Counted from the stretch's first letter, positions 43,453 through 51,896 are shown. The stretch is DNA of 64,000 nt from an uncultured Alphaproteobacteria bacterium (GCA_902615845.1 CACMQS010000002.1:1-64000); one strand, 5' to 3'. Notes: generated by a model from the letters alone, not told the origin. Numbers and translations: made by a program.

Positions 43453-44820
43453 ATGATTGGATACCTAGGATTAGCACGAGAAACTTTTGATGTGCCTTTT
43501 GCAATGTCTAAGTTTTTAGAAGGTAAAAAAGTTCTACAAAATATTTTTACTGAAATAAAAGGAATTGATTATTTAATTACTAATAATGAATTATCAGATA
43601 AAGCATTTAAATATTTTAAAGATAATAATTTTAATAAAATTATAATTTTTCAAACTACATTCACAGATGCAAAATTTTTATTACATTTTGCTAGAAAGAT
43701 AAATAAACCTTTGTGTCTTGTTGCCTTTCCAGAGCCACGAACTGGTAAGAGATTAAGACTTAATTCAGTATGTGGATTAAATTTAGGAATGCACTCATTA
43801 ATTAAAAATAATATTAATGCTGAATTCATATTATATAATAATCATAAAGACGTAGAAAAAAGAATTAAAAAATTTATTAATAAAAAAATTTATAGCAATA
43901 AAATAATTGAATGGAAACAGATTAGAAAAAAAAGTTATAAAAAAATAGATATAAAGAAACAAAACATTGGACTTGTTGGTGAAAGACCTGAAGGTTTTGA
44001 TACATGTGATTATTCATTATTAGAAATTAGGAAAAAATTAAATTTTGATATTAAAAAAATAAAATTAAATGAACTATTCTCAGAAGCTAAAAAAATTAAA
44101 AAGTCAGTTTTAAATTCAACACAAATAAAAATTGAGAAAAATTTGAAGAATTCAAAAAAATTAAATCAACATGAATTAAAAAAAAGTATTTCAATATACC
44201 ATGGATTAAATACACTTCACACAAAACACGATGTTCAAGCATTTGCAGTTAGATGTTGGCCAGAAATGTTTACAGAATTTGGTTGTGCTTCTTGTGGTCC
44301 TATGGCTATGATGAATGAAAAAAAAATTAGCAGTGCTTGCGAAGCAGACGTTTTAGGAGGAATAAGTTGCAACATACTAAACCAATTAAACAATCAACCT
44401 TCTTTACTAGTGGATATTGTCGATATAGATGAAAAAGATAATTCTGTTGTTTTTTGGCATTGTGGGTTAGCACCTCTTAGTATGTCTAAAAAAGGTGATG
44501 CAAAAGCGGATATACATTCAAATAGAAAAAAACCACTACTTCATAATTTTGCTTTTAAACCAGGAGGTATAACAATATTCAGAGTTTCAAAATCAGCAAA
44601 CAAATTAAAATTTTTTGTACTTAAAGGAAAAGTGATCAATAGGAAAAATTCATTTGCTGGAACTTCAGGTGTAGTAAGTTTTGGCAAAAATACAAAAAAT
44701 AAAATAGAAAAAATGTTTAAAGGTGGACTTGAGCATCACGTTGCTTTTACTTACGGTGATCATTATAAAGAAATAGTTAATTTAGGTAATCAGATGAATA
44801 TTCCAACATACACAGTATGA
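43453..44820 (+). CDS. L-fucose/L-arabinose isomerase family protein, candidate sulfosugar isomerase
   Basis: 455 residues. The N-terminal domains (1-165) are divergent. The C-terminal half carries the isomerase core: AVRCWPEMFTEFGCASCGP, then ACEADVLGG with Glu297 and Asp299, Asp321, and FWHCGLAP with His336, all in positions expected for metal binding in this superfamily. It should interconvert an aldose and a ketose. Some sulfoquinovose isomerases belong to this superfamily, as I recall. The next gene overlaps its stop by four bases (ATGA) and the convergent operon encodes a YihV-like kinase, so a sulfonated sugar is a reasonable but unproven substrate. Fucose or another deoxy sugar is the alternative. 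Confidence 0.78.
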   Translation: MIGYLGLARETFDVPFAMSKFLEGKKVLQNIFTEIKGIDYLITNNELSDKAFKYFKDNNFNKIIIFQTTFTDAKFLLHFARKINKPLCLVAFPEPRTGKRLRLNSVCGLNLGMHSLIKNNINAEFILYNNHKDVEKRIKKFINKKIYSNKIIEWKQIRKKSYKKIDIKKQNIGLVGERPEGFDTCDYSLLEIRKKLNFDIKKIKLNELFSEAKKIKKSVLNSTQIKIEKNLKNSKKLNQHELKKSISIYHGLNTLHTKHDVQAFAVRCWPEMFTEFGCASCGPMAMMNEKKISSACEADVLGGISCNILNQLNNQPSLLVDIVDIDEKDNSVVFWHCGLAPLSMSKKGDAKADIHSNRKKPLLHNFAFKPGGITIFRVSKSANKLKFFVLKGKVINRKNSFAGTSGVVSFGKNTKNKIEKMFKGGLEHHVAFTYGDHYKEIVNLGNQMNIPTYTV

Positions 44821-45917
44821 GCAAAAGTTTTAAATATGGGATAATAGGTGCTGGATCAATGGGTCGTGAACATATCAGAAATGTTAATATAATTGATGAG
44901 GCAGAAATTGTTGCTTTAAGTGATCCACATGATGAATCAATTAATCAATCTTTATCATTACTTAATAAAAAAGTTCCATGTTTTACAAACTATAATGAAA
45001 TGATACAAGCTGATCTTGTTGATGGGTACATAATCTCTACTCCTAATTTTACACATATAGATGTACTAAAAGATGTAATTAAAACAAAGAAACATATCTT
45101 AGTAGAAAAGCCGTTATGTACAACAATTAAAGATTGTATCGAATTTAGAGATTTGACTAAAAATTATCCAGGTTTAATTTGGACCGCAATGGAATATAGA
45201 TATATGCCACCCGTAAAAAGAATGATTGATGAAATTCATAATAAAACAATTGGTAATTTAAAAATGTTATCAATTAGAGAACACCGATTTCCTTTTTTAG
45301 TCAAGGTGAATAACTGGAATAGATTTGCGGAAAATACAGGAGGCACATTAGTTGAAAAATGCTGTCATTTTTTTGATCTAATGAGGTTAATTGTGAATAG
45401 TGAAGCGAAACAAGTTTATGCAAGTGGCAATCAAGATGTTAATCATTTAAACGAAAAATATAACAATAAAACTCCTGATATTCTTGATAATGCCTATGTA
45501 ATTGTTGATTTTCAAAATGGAGTTAGAGCTTTGCTTGATCTCTGTATGTTTGCTGAAAACTCAACAAATCAAGAGGAGTTATGTGCGGTTGGAGATATCG
45601 GTAAAATTGAAACTGCTGTACCTTCAGCTAGTTCAGGCAAAAACTCATCTGAATTAAGGATTGGATATCGAGGAAGAAATTTTGAAACTGGAAAAACTCT
45701 TAATGAGCTCGTGGAAGTTGATGAAGAGATTTTAAAAGTAGGAAATCATCATGGCTCTACATATTATGAGCATATTTCATTTCTTGATTCTATTAAAAAT
45801 TCTAAACCAGCTGCTGTAAGTCTAAATGATGGTTTACAAGCAGTTGCTATTGGTGAAGCTGCCGAAATTTCTATAAAAGAAAATAGGATTGTTAAAATGG
45901 ATGAATTTAAAATTTAA
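44817..45917 (+). CDS. Gfo/Idh/MocA family oxidoreductase, coupled to the isomerase
   Basis: 366 residues. The Rossmann domain begins GIIGAGSMGREH (residues 9-20). The family EKP motif is LVEKPLCTT, and the C-terminal half contains REHRFPFLVKVNNWNRFA and GGTLVEKCCHFFDLM. The His of the last motif sits where the catalytic His of this family lies. Members oxidise sugars or inositols with NAD(P), but some branches (GH109, GH179, GH188) are NAD-dependent glycosidases, and GH188 cuts sulfoquinovosides. Which applies here is inference. It shares an ATGA overlap with the isomerase gene. Confidence 0.85.
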   Translation: MSKSFKYGIIGAGSMGREHIRNVNIIDEAEIVALSDPHDESINQSLSLLNKKVPCFTNYNEMIQADLVDGYIISTPNFTHIDVLKDVIKTKKHILVEKPLCTTIKDCIEFRDLTKNYPGLIWTAMEYRYMPPVKRMIDEIHNKTIGNLKMLSIREHRFPFLVKVNNWNRFAENTGGTLVEKCCHFFDLMRLIVNSEAKQVYASGNQDVNHLNEKYNNKTPDILDNAYVIVDFQNGVRALLDLCMFAENSTNQEELCAVGDIGKIETAVPSASSGKNSSELRIGYRGRNFETGKTLNELVEVDEEILKVGNHHGSTYYEHISFLDSIKNSKPAAVSLNDGLQAVAIGEAAEISIKENRIVKMDEFKI

Positions 45918-45919
45918 AA

Positions 45920-46843
45920 TTAGAAAAAAAATTCGTTTGTTTTATTCATAATAAACTCACTTACTCTTGTATTAGATTCTTCTGTAACTCCTGCAATATG
46001 TGGTGATAGAATACAATTCATATCGTTTGTAATATTTTTTAAAAATATTTTGTTTACTGGTTCATGTTCATAAACATCTAACGCAAATCCTGAAATATAC
46101 TTGTTCTTATACGCTTCAAGTATGTCTGTTTCATTTATAATTCCTCCTCTAGAAGAATTAATAATAATTGGTTTATTATTCATTTTTTGAAATGTTTTTT
46201 TATCAAATAAATATTTCGTTTCATTATTTAATGGTACATGTATAGAAATTATATCAGCTAAAGAAAGAATATTTTCAAAAGTTACTTTTTTAACATTATG
46301 TTCTTCCATTTCTTGAGAAGTTATAAAAGGGTCAAATGCAATAGTCGTAACTTCAAAAGCATTTATAAGTTTTAAAACTTTTTTTGCAATATCACCAAAT
46401 CCTATTAGACCTAAAATTTTTCCCTTTAACTCGTTCGTAGTAATTGACGTTCTAGGCCATTGTCCACTTTCTGTTTTTGCATTTATTAGCTTTGTTTTCT
46501 TTAATAGGCTAAGTGAAGAACTTATTACATATTCTGCTACAGAGTCAGCATTCATCCCAGTCGCTGGTTGAACAAATATATTATTTTTTTTACAGTATTC
46601 AGTGTCAATATTATCTAGACCTACACCCAGTCTACCAATATACTTTAAATTTTCTGCTTTCTCTAAAATAGATTGATTTAAATTTGTTTTATTTCTTACA
46701 ATTATTCCTTCAAATTTATTAATTTCTTTTTTTAAATAATCAGAATTTTCCCAAATATCTTTTTTATAGATCACATTAAAATCTTTACTTAAGATTTTTA
46801 ATGCTTCCGGATCTATAAATTCAGTAATTAAAATATTTATCAT
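45920..46843 (-). CDS. slcC: D-isomer-specific 2-hydroxyacid dehydrogenase, (S)-sulfolactate dehydrogenase-like
   Basis: 307 residues, a short two-domain SerA-type enzyme with no regulatory domain. It keeps YIGRLGVGLDNID, the NAD site ILGLIGFGDIAKKV and the His-Glu relay (Glu in ALDVYEHEP, His in LSPHIAGVT). Length and stretches such as ATGMNADSVAEYV, SGQWPR and HIAGVTEESNTRVS match my recollection of SlcC, the (S)-sulfolactate dehydrogenase of Chromohalobacter. The product would be sulfopyruvate, exactly what the comDE genes three positions upstream consume. It overlaps the kinase gene by ATGA. A 3-phosphoglycerate or other 2-hydroxyacid role is the alternative. Confidence 0.78.
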   Translation of the reverse strand: MINILITEFIDPEALKILSKDFNVIYKKDIWENSDYLKKEINKFEGIIVRNKTNLNQSILEKAENLKYIGRLGVGLDNIDTEYCKKNNIFVQPATGMNADSVAEYVISSSLSLLKKTKLINAKTESGQWPRTSITTNELKGKILGLIGFGDIAKKVLKLINAFEVTTIAFDPFITSQEMEEHNVKKVTFENILSLADIISIHVPLNNETKYLFDKKTFQKMNNKPIIINSSRGGIINETDILEAYKNKYISGFALDVYEHEPVNKIFLKNITNDMNCILSPHIAGVTEESNTRVSEFIMNKTNEFFF

Positions 46844-47748
46844 TTAATTTTACTAATTTTTATTTTTTTTAAAAATTTATTAACCAAACTAATTGTAGGT
46901 ATTGAATATATACCTCCACTTTGCATACATTTTAAAGTTGCAGCAGCAGATGCAAAAATAATACTTTCTATATTTGATTTATTTAGAGATAAGGCAGATG
47001 CGAAAGCTCCATGAAATACATCTCCTGCACAATTTGTTTCAACTGTTTTAACTTTTGGAATTTTACAGTGATACAATGAATTGTTATCTACCCAAAGAAC
47101 GCCTTGGGAACCTAATGTAACTGCTACAAATTTTTGTGTTTCATTAAATATTTCAAAAAGGGCAATCTTCATATTTGTATTTGGTTTATATGTTTTTAAA
47201 CCCTCTTCAGAAAATATAGGATGGGAAGCATTTTTAACGATTTTTGATATATTTGATGTTTTTTTAAAATTATCTAGGTCGGCAACACATTTAATATTAT
47301 TTTTGTTAGTCTTTTTGGCAATTTCAATAGCTATTCTAATCCACCTCATATCTACTGCATAAATATCTTTTTTTCTAAAATCTAAATTTGGTATTTTCTT
47401 ATAATTAAGTAACTTTGGATCATTATAAGCAGCTAGCAATCTTTCACCATTTATATCTTCAATTACAAAACTTTGTGAGGATTGACATTTTTTTATTGAA
47501 ATAGATTTATTGATATTAATTTTAAATTTTTTAAATTCATTTTTTAAGAAAACAGAAGCATCATCATCACCAAATTTTCCAATAAATTTGGTATCACAAC
47601 CCAATTTTTTAGCAGTAAATGCTGATACTGCTGCTGAACCACCTAACCTTTTATCAATACCTTTAGATAAAACTTTAATTGGTTTTTTTGGAAACTGATT
47701 TATCCTACTTATATTATCTAAAAATATTGATCCTACACAAATGATCAT
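46840..47748 (-). CDS. PfkB family sugar kinase, YihV-like (candidate sulfofructose kinase)
   Basis: 302 residues, ribokinase fold. GGSAAVSAFTAKKLG near the N-terminus and catalytic Asp243 in TNCAGDVFHGAFA are intact. Along its length it follows E. coli YihV (6-deoxy-6-sulfofructose kinase): FIGKFGDDD, SSQSFVIEDINGER, DMRW, HPIFSEEGL, VTLGSQGVLW and AAATLKCMQSGG. Of the three YihV sulfonate-contacting residues I recall (Lys27, Asn109, Arg138), Lys25 and Arg135 align and the Asn is Ala107. That supports an anionic sugar but not certainly the same one. It lies 10 bases after comE and overlaps slcC by ATGA. Confidence 0.8.
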   Translation of the reverse strand: MIICVGSIFLDNISRINQFPKKPIKVLSKGIDKRLGGSAAVSAFTAKKLGCDTKFIGKFGDDDASVFLKNEFKKFKININKSISIKKCQSSQSFVIEDINGERLLAAYNDPKLLNYKKIPNLDFRKKDIYAVDMRWIRIAIEIAKKTNKNNIKCVADLDNFKKTSNISKIVKNASHPIFSEEGLKTYKPNTNMKIALFEIFNETQKFVAVTLGSQGVLWVDNNSLYHCKIPKVKTVETNCAGDVFHGAFASALSLNKSNIESIIFASAAATLKCMQSGGIYSIPTISLVNKFLKKIKISKIK

Positions 47749-47758
47749 AAGTATTTAT

Positions 47759-48328
47759 TTATAGGTATTTTACAATACCCATAAACTTTCTAAATCTATC
47801 TCTGATCGTTATAGGATTAATAGGAATTGGATCAATTTTGACATTTCCAGAATTAATTTTAGAGATAATTACGTAAGAGTTATTTTGATCGTCAATAGCT
47901 TTTGATAATTCATTTACTGTTTCATCTCCAGAACATTCAACTACATTTTTACAACCAGCACCTATTGCAACATCTTTTAAAGAAGTATTTTCATCAGTAA
48001 AAGTCCTTTGATCTCCTGTTGATCCATATGATCCATTATCAATTATTAATAAAGTATAATTTGATGGTGCTCTATTGCCAATTGTTGCTAATGTATTCAT
48101 ATTCATTAAAACAGATCCATCACCATCTATGCTAACAACATTTTTATTTTGAGATAATGACAAGCCTAAACCAATAGAAGAGGATAAACCCATACTGCCT
48201 AACATATAAAAAAAGTTTGGTTGATCGTTAATTTTATATAATTCTTGAGATGGAAGACCTATATTACAAATAACTAAGTTATCTTTAAGAATATTTTGTA
48301 TTTTATTTAATAAGTCAAACCGGTTCAT
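47759..48328 (-). CDS. comE: Sulfopyruvate decarboxylase beta subunit (TPP-binding)
   Basis: 189 residues. The pyrophosphate-binding half of a thiamine diphosphate enzyme: NIGLPSQELY, NFFYMLGSMGLSSSIGLGLSLS, the metal/TPP motif IDGDGSVLMN closing with LLIIDNGSYGSTGDQRT. It runs nearly in register with archaeal ComE. With ComD it decarboxylates 3-sulfopyruvate to sulfoacetaldehyde. In archaea this serves coenzyme M synthesis; in bacteria such as Roseovarius it serves sulfolactate breakdown. There is no methanogen context here, so breakdown is the better reading. ATGA overlap with comD. Confidence 0.88.
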   Translation of the reverse strand: MNRFDLLNKIQNILKDNLVICNIGLPSQELYKINDQPNFFYMLGSMGLSSSIGLGLSLSQNKNVVSIDGDGSVLMNMNTLATIGNRAPSNYTLLIIDNGSYGSTGDQRTFTDENTSLKDVAIGAGCKNVVECSGDETVNELSKAIDDQNNSYVIISKINSGNVKIDPIPINPITIRDRFRKFMGIVKYL

Positions 48329-48825
48329 TTATCATCTTTCATTAAATTGAAATCACATAATATAGCAACTGGTGACTCCACAACTTTAGCATGTTTGCTA
48401 AATGTTGAAATTTTCTCAAGATCATTTTCTGAAGAACAATGCAACATAGGTATTCTTAAAGTCTGTAAAATATCTTCAGTTATTTTAGCCATTCCACCTT
48501 GTGCTCCTACTGGCTCACCTGGTGTACCTCTGTAACTAATTAGAAAAACAACAGGCATTTGATATAATTGCAATAAAGAAACAATTGCATTCACTGAATT
48601 TCCTATTCCTGTATTCTGCATCATTATACAAGGGAATTTATTTCCTAAATAAGCTCCAGCACAGATACCCATACCTTCTTCCTCACGTGGTACAGCCGAA
48701 TAGTAAACATCATTATCTTTTTCAAGAATATCAATCATGTTAGCTAATAACTTGCAAGGAACACTTAAGTAAAAATCTACACCACCCTTTTTTAAATTAT
48801 CGATAATTTTTTTACTGATTTTCAT
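48325..48825 (-). CDS. comD: Sulfopyruvate decarboxylase alpha subunit
   Basis: 166 residues. The pyrimidine-binding half of the TPP enzyme: GVDFYLSVPCKLLANMID, then PREEEGMGICAGAYLG with the conserved Glu that activates TPP, MMQNTGIGNSVNAIVSL and LISYRGTPGEPVGAQGGM. These match ComD more closely than the single-chain phosphonopyruvate decarboxylase, and the split into two genes is also ComDE-like. It is preceded by a 47-base gap after the epimerase, the longest in the downstream part of the operon, and its Shine-Dalgarno sequence is weak. Confidence 0.88.
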   Translation of the reverse strand: MKISKKIIDNLKKGGVDFYLSVPCKLLANMIDILEKDNDVYYSAVPREEEGMGICAGAYLGNKFPCIMMQNTGIGNSVNAIVSLLQLYQMPVVFLISYRGTPGEPVGAQGGMAKITEDILQTLRIPMLHCSSENDLEKISTFSKHAKVVESPVAILCDFNLMKDDK

Positions 48826-48872
48826 TTTTTTTTGATGTCTATAGATATAAAATGATTAAACAATAAATTAAT

Positions 48873-49925
48873 TTATTTAAAATCATTTCTTAATTTTATT
48901 TTAGTATTTGAAGTATATTTTTCACCTTTTTTTAATATAGTTGATGGAAAATTTGGTTGATTAATAGCATCAGGGAAGATTTGTGTCTCTAAACACATTC
49001 CATATTGTAAACCATAATTTCTATCATGTTTTCCGTTGTATGACTCTTTCATCATGTTACCAGTATAAAATTGTATTCCAGGTTGATCAGTTGAGTATTC
49101 TACTCCCATGCCAGTAATTTTACTATAGATGGAAGCTATTGATTTATCAATAGAATGATTTTTAAGAACATAATTGTGATCAATCCCACCACTGTCTAAA
49201 AAAATATTATTTATTTCAAACGAATTATTTAGATCATATTTTGTATTAACTACATCTAATAACTTACCTGTAGGTATTGAGCCTTCATCAGTTTCACAAA
49301 TTTGATTAGATGATATTTTAACAACATGGTCACTAATATTTTTGTAATTATCTTTATGGCCATGGAAATTCCAATAGTTATGATTAGTCATATTAACAAT
49401 AGTATCTTGATCTGTAGTAGCGTGAAAAGAAATTAACATTTCGTTGTTATTATTTAACTCGTAAATAGTTTTACAATCTAAGTTGCCAGGATAGTTTTCT
49501 TCTAAATGATTAGAATAGTAAGTAAGCTCTACTTTTATACTGTCACTTTTTTTATTTATATCAACTATTTGCCAAATCTTTTTATTGAAACCTTCCTTTC
49601 CGCCATGAAGATGATCAGGTGATGTATTAGGATATAAATTATAATCCTCTCCATTAAGACTAAATTTACTTTGCCCTATTCTGTTACAAACTCTTCCAAT
49701 AATTGAATTGAAATATCCATGAGCTTCCAGGCAATCATCTAAATTACCATAACCTAATAAAACATCCTCTGTTTCAGAAACATTCGAAGAAGTTGGAATA
49801 CAAACTTCACTCATATAACCACCATAAGTATAAAAACTAAAACTATAATTGTTTGAGTTAATAATATTAACTATATCAATATCTAAACCTTTATCATTTT
49901 GAAGTTTGGTAATTTTATATTCCAT
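48873..49925 (-). CDS. Aldose 1-epimerase (mutarotase)
   Basis: 350 residues, GalM family beta-sandwich. Conserved features are VLLGYGNLDDCLE, IIGRVCNRIGQSKFSLNG, NTSPDHLHGGKEGFNKKIW, the His in VNMTNHNYWNFHG and the Glu in GMCLETQIFPDAINQPNFP. It interconverts alpha and beta anomers of an aldose. In E. coli the sulfoquinovose operon encodes a related mutarotase (YihR), so its place upstream of comDE and the YihV-like kinase fits a sulfosugar role. Start ATG overlaps the DMT permease stop (TAATG). Confidence 0.9.
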   Translation of the reverse strand: MEYKITKLQNDKGLDIDIVNIINSNNYSFSFYTYGGYMSEVCIPTSSNVSETEDVLLGYGNLDDCLEAHGYFNSIIGRVCNRIGQSKFSLNGEDYNLYPNTSPDHLHGGKEGFNKKIWQIVDINKKSDSIKVELTYYSNHLEENYPGNLDCKTIYELNNNNEMLISFHATTDQDTIVNMTNHNYWNFHGHKDNYKNISDHVVKISSNQICETDEGSIPTGKLLDVVNTKYDLNNSFEINNIFLDSGGIDHNYVLKNHSIDKSIASIYSKITGMGVEYSTDQPGIQFYTGNMMKESYNGKHDRNYGLQYGMCLETQIFPDAINQPNFPSTILKKGEKYTSNTKIKLRNDFK

Positions 49926-50824
49926 TATGTTTTCCTTAATCTTTGAAAATTATTTTTTCTTTGTTGAAGATAAATGATTAATCCACCTAAAACTATGAAA
50001 AAAGCGCCTGGGAAGAGTTGATCAACTGGCCATTCTGCAAAAAATATCCAACCTAAAATAAGTGCAAAAAATATCTCGATATAATCAAATGGCATAATTT
50101 TACTAAGTTCTGCTTTTCTAGCACCATATATTAAAAGTAAAGTTCCAGATCCTCCTGCAATCCCCATTACACAAACTACTAAGAAATCATTTATACTTTT
50201 GAAATTTTCCCACATACCAAAAAACACCACTAACATACATGCAACTATGATTGTCCCTGTTTGACCATACAAGTTGATAAGTGGTGAAGGAACATGATCC
50301 TCAAAACTTAAGGATGTTACCCTTGCTAATGAATATCCAAAAGCAGCAAGTATAGGAAATAATAACATATAATTAAAGTTTGATGACCAAGGTTGCATAA
50401 TTAAAACGATACCTACAAAGCCAGAAATTACTGCACTCATTTTGTACCAACCAAATCTTTCACCTAATAAAGGGATAGCAAGAAGGGTGACCATCATGGG
50501 CCCAGTGTATTCCATGGTAGCGACTAAAGCAAAAGGTAGGTAGGCATAAGAAGTATAGAGACATAATTGAGCCAATGCTACAAATACTCCGCGGAATAAT
50601 CCTAACTTCCACTGCGTTATTTTTATTTGTCTACCGTTTCGATGCCAATCATGTGAAAAATATAAAGCAATAACACATGGGATCATTCCAAATAGATTTC
50701 TAAAAACAGAAAGTTGAGCTGCTGGATATTCGTTTCGTAAAAACTTTATCGCAATCCCCATACAATCCAATAAAAACAAACCTGAAAGTGATAATATAAC
50801 AGCTAAAAATAAATTATTTTTCAT
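49925..50824 (-). CDS. EamA/DMT family permease in the sulfosugar operon
   Basis: 299 residues, ten membrane helices in two EamA repeats. LSGLFLLDCMGIAIKFL at the start and AQLCLYTSYAYLPFALVATMEYTGPM in the first repeat are typical of the S-adenosylmethionine/RhaT-like part of the DMT group. In this operon it could export an end product (sulfonate or sulfite) or import a metabolite; nothing in the sequence decides. Gap of 13 bases from the upstream oxidoreductase and a one-base overlap with the epimerase. Confidence 0.88.
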   Translation of the reverse strand: MKNNLFLAVILSLSGLFLLDCMGIAIKFLRNEYPAAQLSVFRNLFGMIPCVIALYFSHDWHRNGRQIKITQWKLGLFRGVFVALAQLCLYTSYAYLPFALVATMEYTGPMMVTLLAIPLLGERFGWYKMSAVISGFVGIVLIMQPWSSNFNYMLLFPILAAFGYSLARVTSLSFEDHVPSPLINLYGQTGTIIVACMLVVFFGMWENFKSINDFLVVCVMGIAGGSGTLLLIYGARKAELSKIMPFDYIEIFFALILGWIFFAEWPVDQLFPGAFFIVLGGLIIYLQQRKNNFQRLRKT

Positions 50825-50837
50825 TAATCATAATCTA

Positions 50838-51896
50838 TTATTCTAAAATAATTTCTTTTCCTACTTCTTGACTTTTATAAATTCCATCTAAAATTTTCAT
50901 TACTTGTAGAGAGTGTTCAGCCGGAATAGTAACTGGTTGATCGTTTGCAACAAATTCTGCAAACTCGATACATTCCTTGGCATGAGGTTCAATAGTGTCA
51001 TTTAAATTTCCTTCAATTTTTTTAGTTATGTGAGTTTGAGAATTGATATCATTTTTTATAATCTCACAATTAGGCCAATGCAAACCAGCTTCTCTTCCGT
51101 ATAACCATACCTGCATATCTTCTATTTTATCTTCTGGTAGTTTATGATGAAGCATCCATGATACTTCAAGCATCAAGGTTGCACCATTTTTAAACCTAAC
51201 AAACGCGGCTGCAAAATCTTCAACGTTCATTGCTTCCTTATCGTACTCTCCATTGTAACTAAAAGAATTTGGCTGCTTTGCTAATTCTGTTTTTGACACA
51301 CCCGTCACAGAAAGAGGTTCTGGGTTGTTCATAAACCAAAGAGTTAAATCTAATACGTGTACTCCTATATCAATACAAGGCCCTCCTCCTGAATTTTCTT
51401 TTTTTAAAAAACCAAGTGAGACTGGTAGATAATTTCTTCTAAGCATCCAAGAACGTGCATGATATATCGAACCAATTGATGTGGATTGATCTTTTATTAA
51501 TTGAGAATCTTTTCTGAATCTAAAGTGTTGAGCACACATTAATTTTTTTTTCGTTTGATCTCTTACTTCAATCATTTTTTTTATTTGTGAAGCATTTGGA
51601 GCTAAGGGTTTTTCACATAAAACATCTTTGCCAGCTTGCATTGCTTTAATTGCTAAATCGCAATGATAGTTATTAGGTGCACAAATATCTATCACATCTA
51701 TATCTGGATCATTAATCATGTCTAAGGGATCAAGATATAATTTTTTTATTTGATTAGTATTACCCCAATTTTCTAGAGTTGATTTGTTTATATCGGAACC
51801 TGCTATTAATTCTGCATGTTCTGAAATGCGCCAACCAGGTACATGTAACTTTGCAATACCCCCAACGCCAATAATGCCAACTTTTATTTTACTCAT
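50838..51896 (-). CDS. Gfo/Idh/MocA family oxidoreductase
   Basis: 352 residues. The Rossmann site is VGIIGVGGIAKLH, the EKP motif is LCEKPLAPN, and the catalytic region GGGPCIDIGVHVLDLTLWFM has the conserved Asp and His. The central part RSWMLRRNYLPVSLGF and the HHKLPEDKIEDMQVWLYG stretch belong to the branch that acts on sugar-derived substrates. NAD(P)-dependent, cytoplasmic. It lies 16 bases after its paralogue and 13 before the DMT permease. Oxidation of an imported glycoside or its released aldose is likely; an NAD-dependent glycosidase role is possible. Confidence 0.88.
   Translation of the reverse strand: MSKIKVGIIGVGGIAKLHVPGWRISEHAELIAGSDINKSTLENWGNTNQIKKLYLDPLDMINDPDIDVIDICAPNNYHCDLAIKAMQAGKDVLCEKPLAPNASQIKKMIEVRDQTKKKLMCAQHFRFRKDSQLIKDQSTSIGSIYHARSWMLRRNYLPVSLGFLKKENSGGGPCIDIGVHVLDLTLWFMNNPEPLSVTGVSKTELAKQPNSFSYNGEYDKEAMNVEDFAAAFVRFKNGATLMLEVSWMLHHKLPEDKIEDMQVWLYGREAGLHWPNCEIIKNDINSQTHITKKIEGNLNDTIEPHAKECIEFAEFVANDQPVTIPAEHSLQVMKILDGIYKSQEVGKEIILE

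Noticed and set aside
46840-47748. Ribokinase or fructokinase assignment for the PfkB-family gene
   Set aside because: Possible by fold, but the DMRW, FSEEGL and LKCMQSGG blocks point to the YihV branch, and the operon context agrees.
47759-48825. Phosphonopyruvate decarboxylase (phosphonate biosynthesis)
   Set aside because: That enzyme is normally one chain, and no phosphoenolpyruvate mutase or aminotransferase is adjacent. The two-gene split and block-by-block match favour ComD and ComE.
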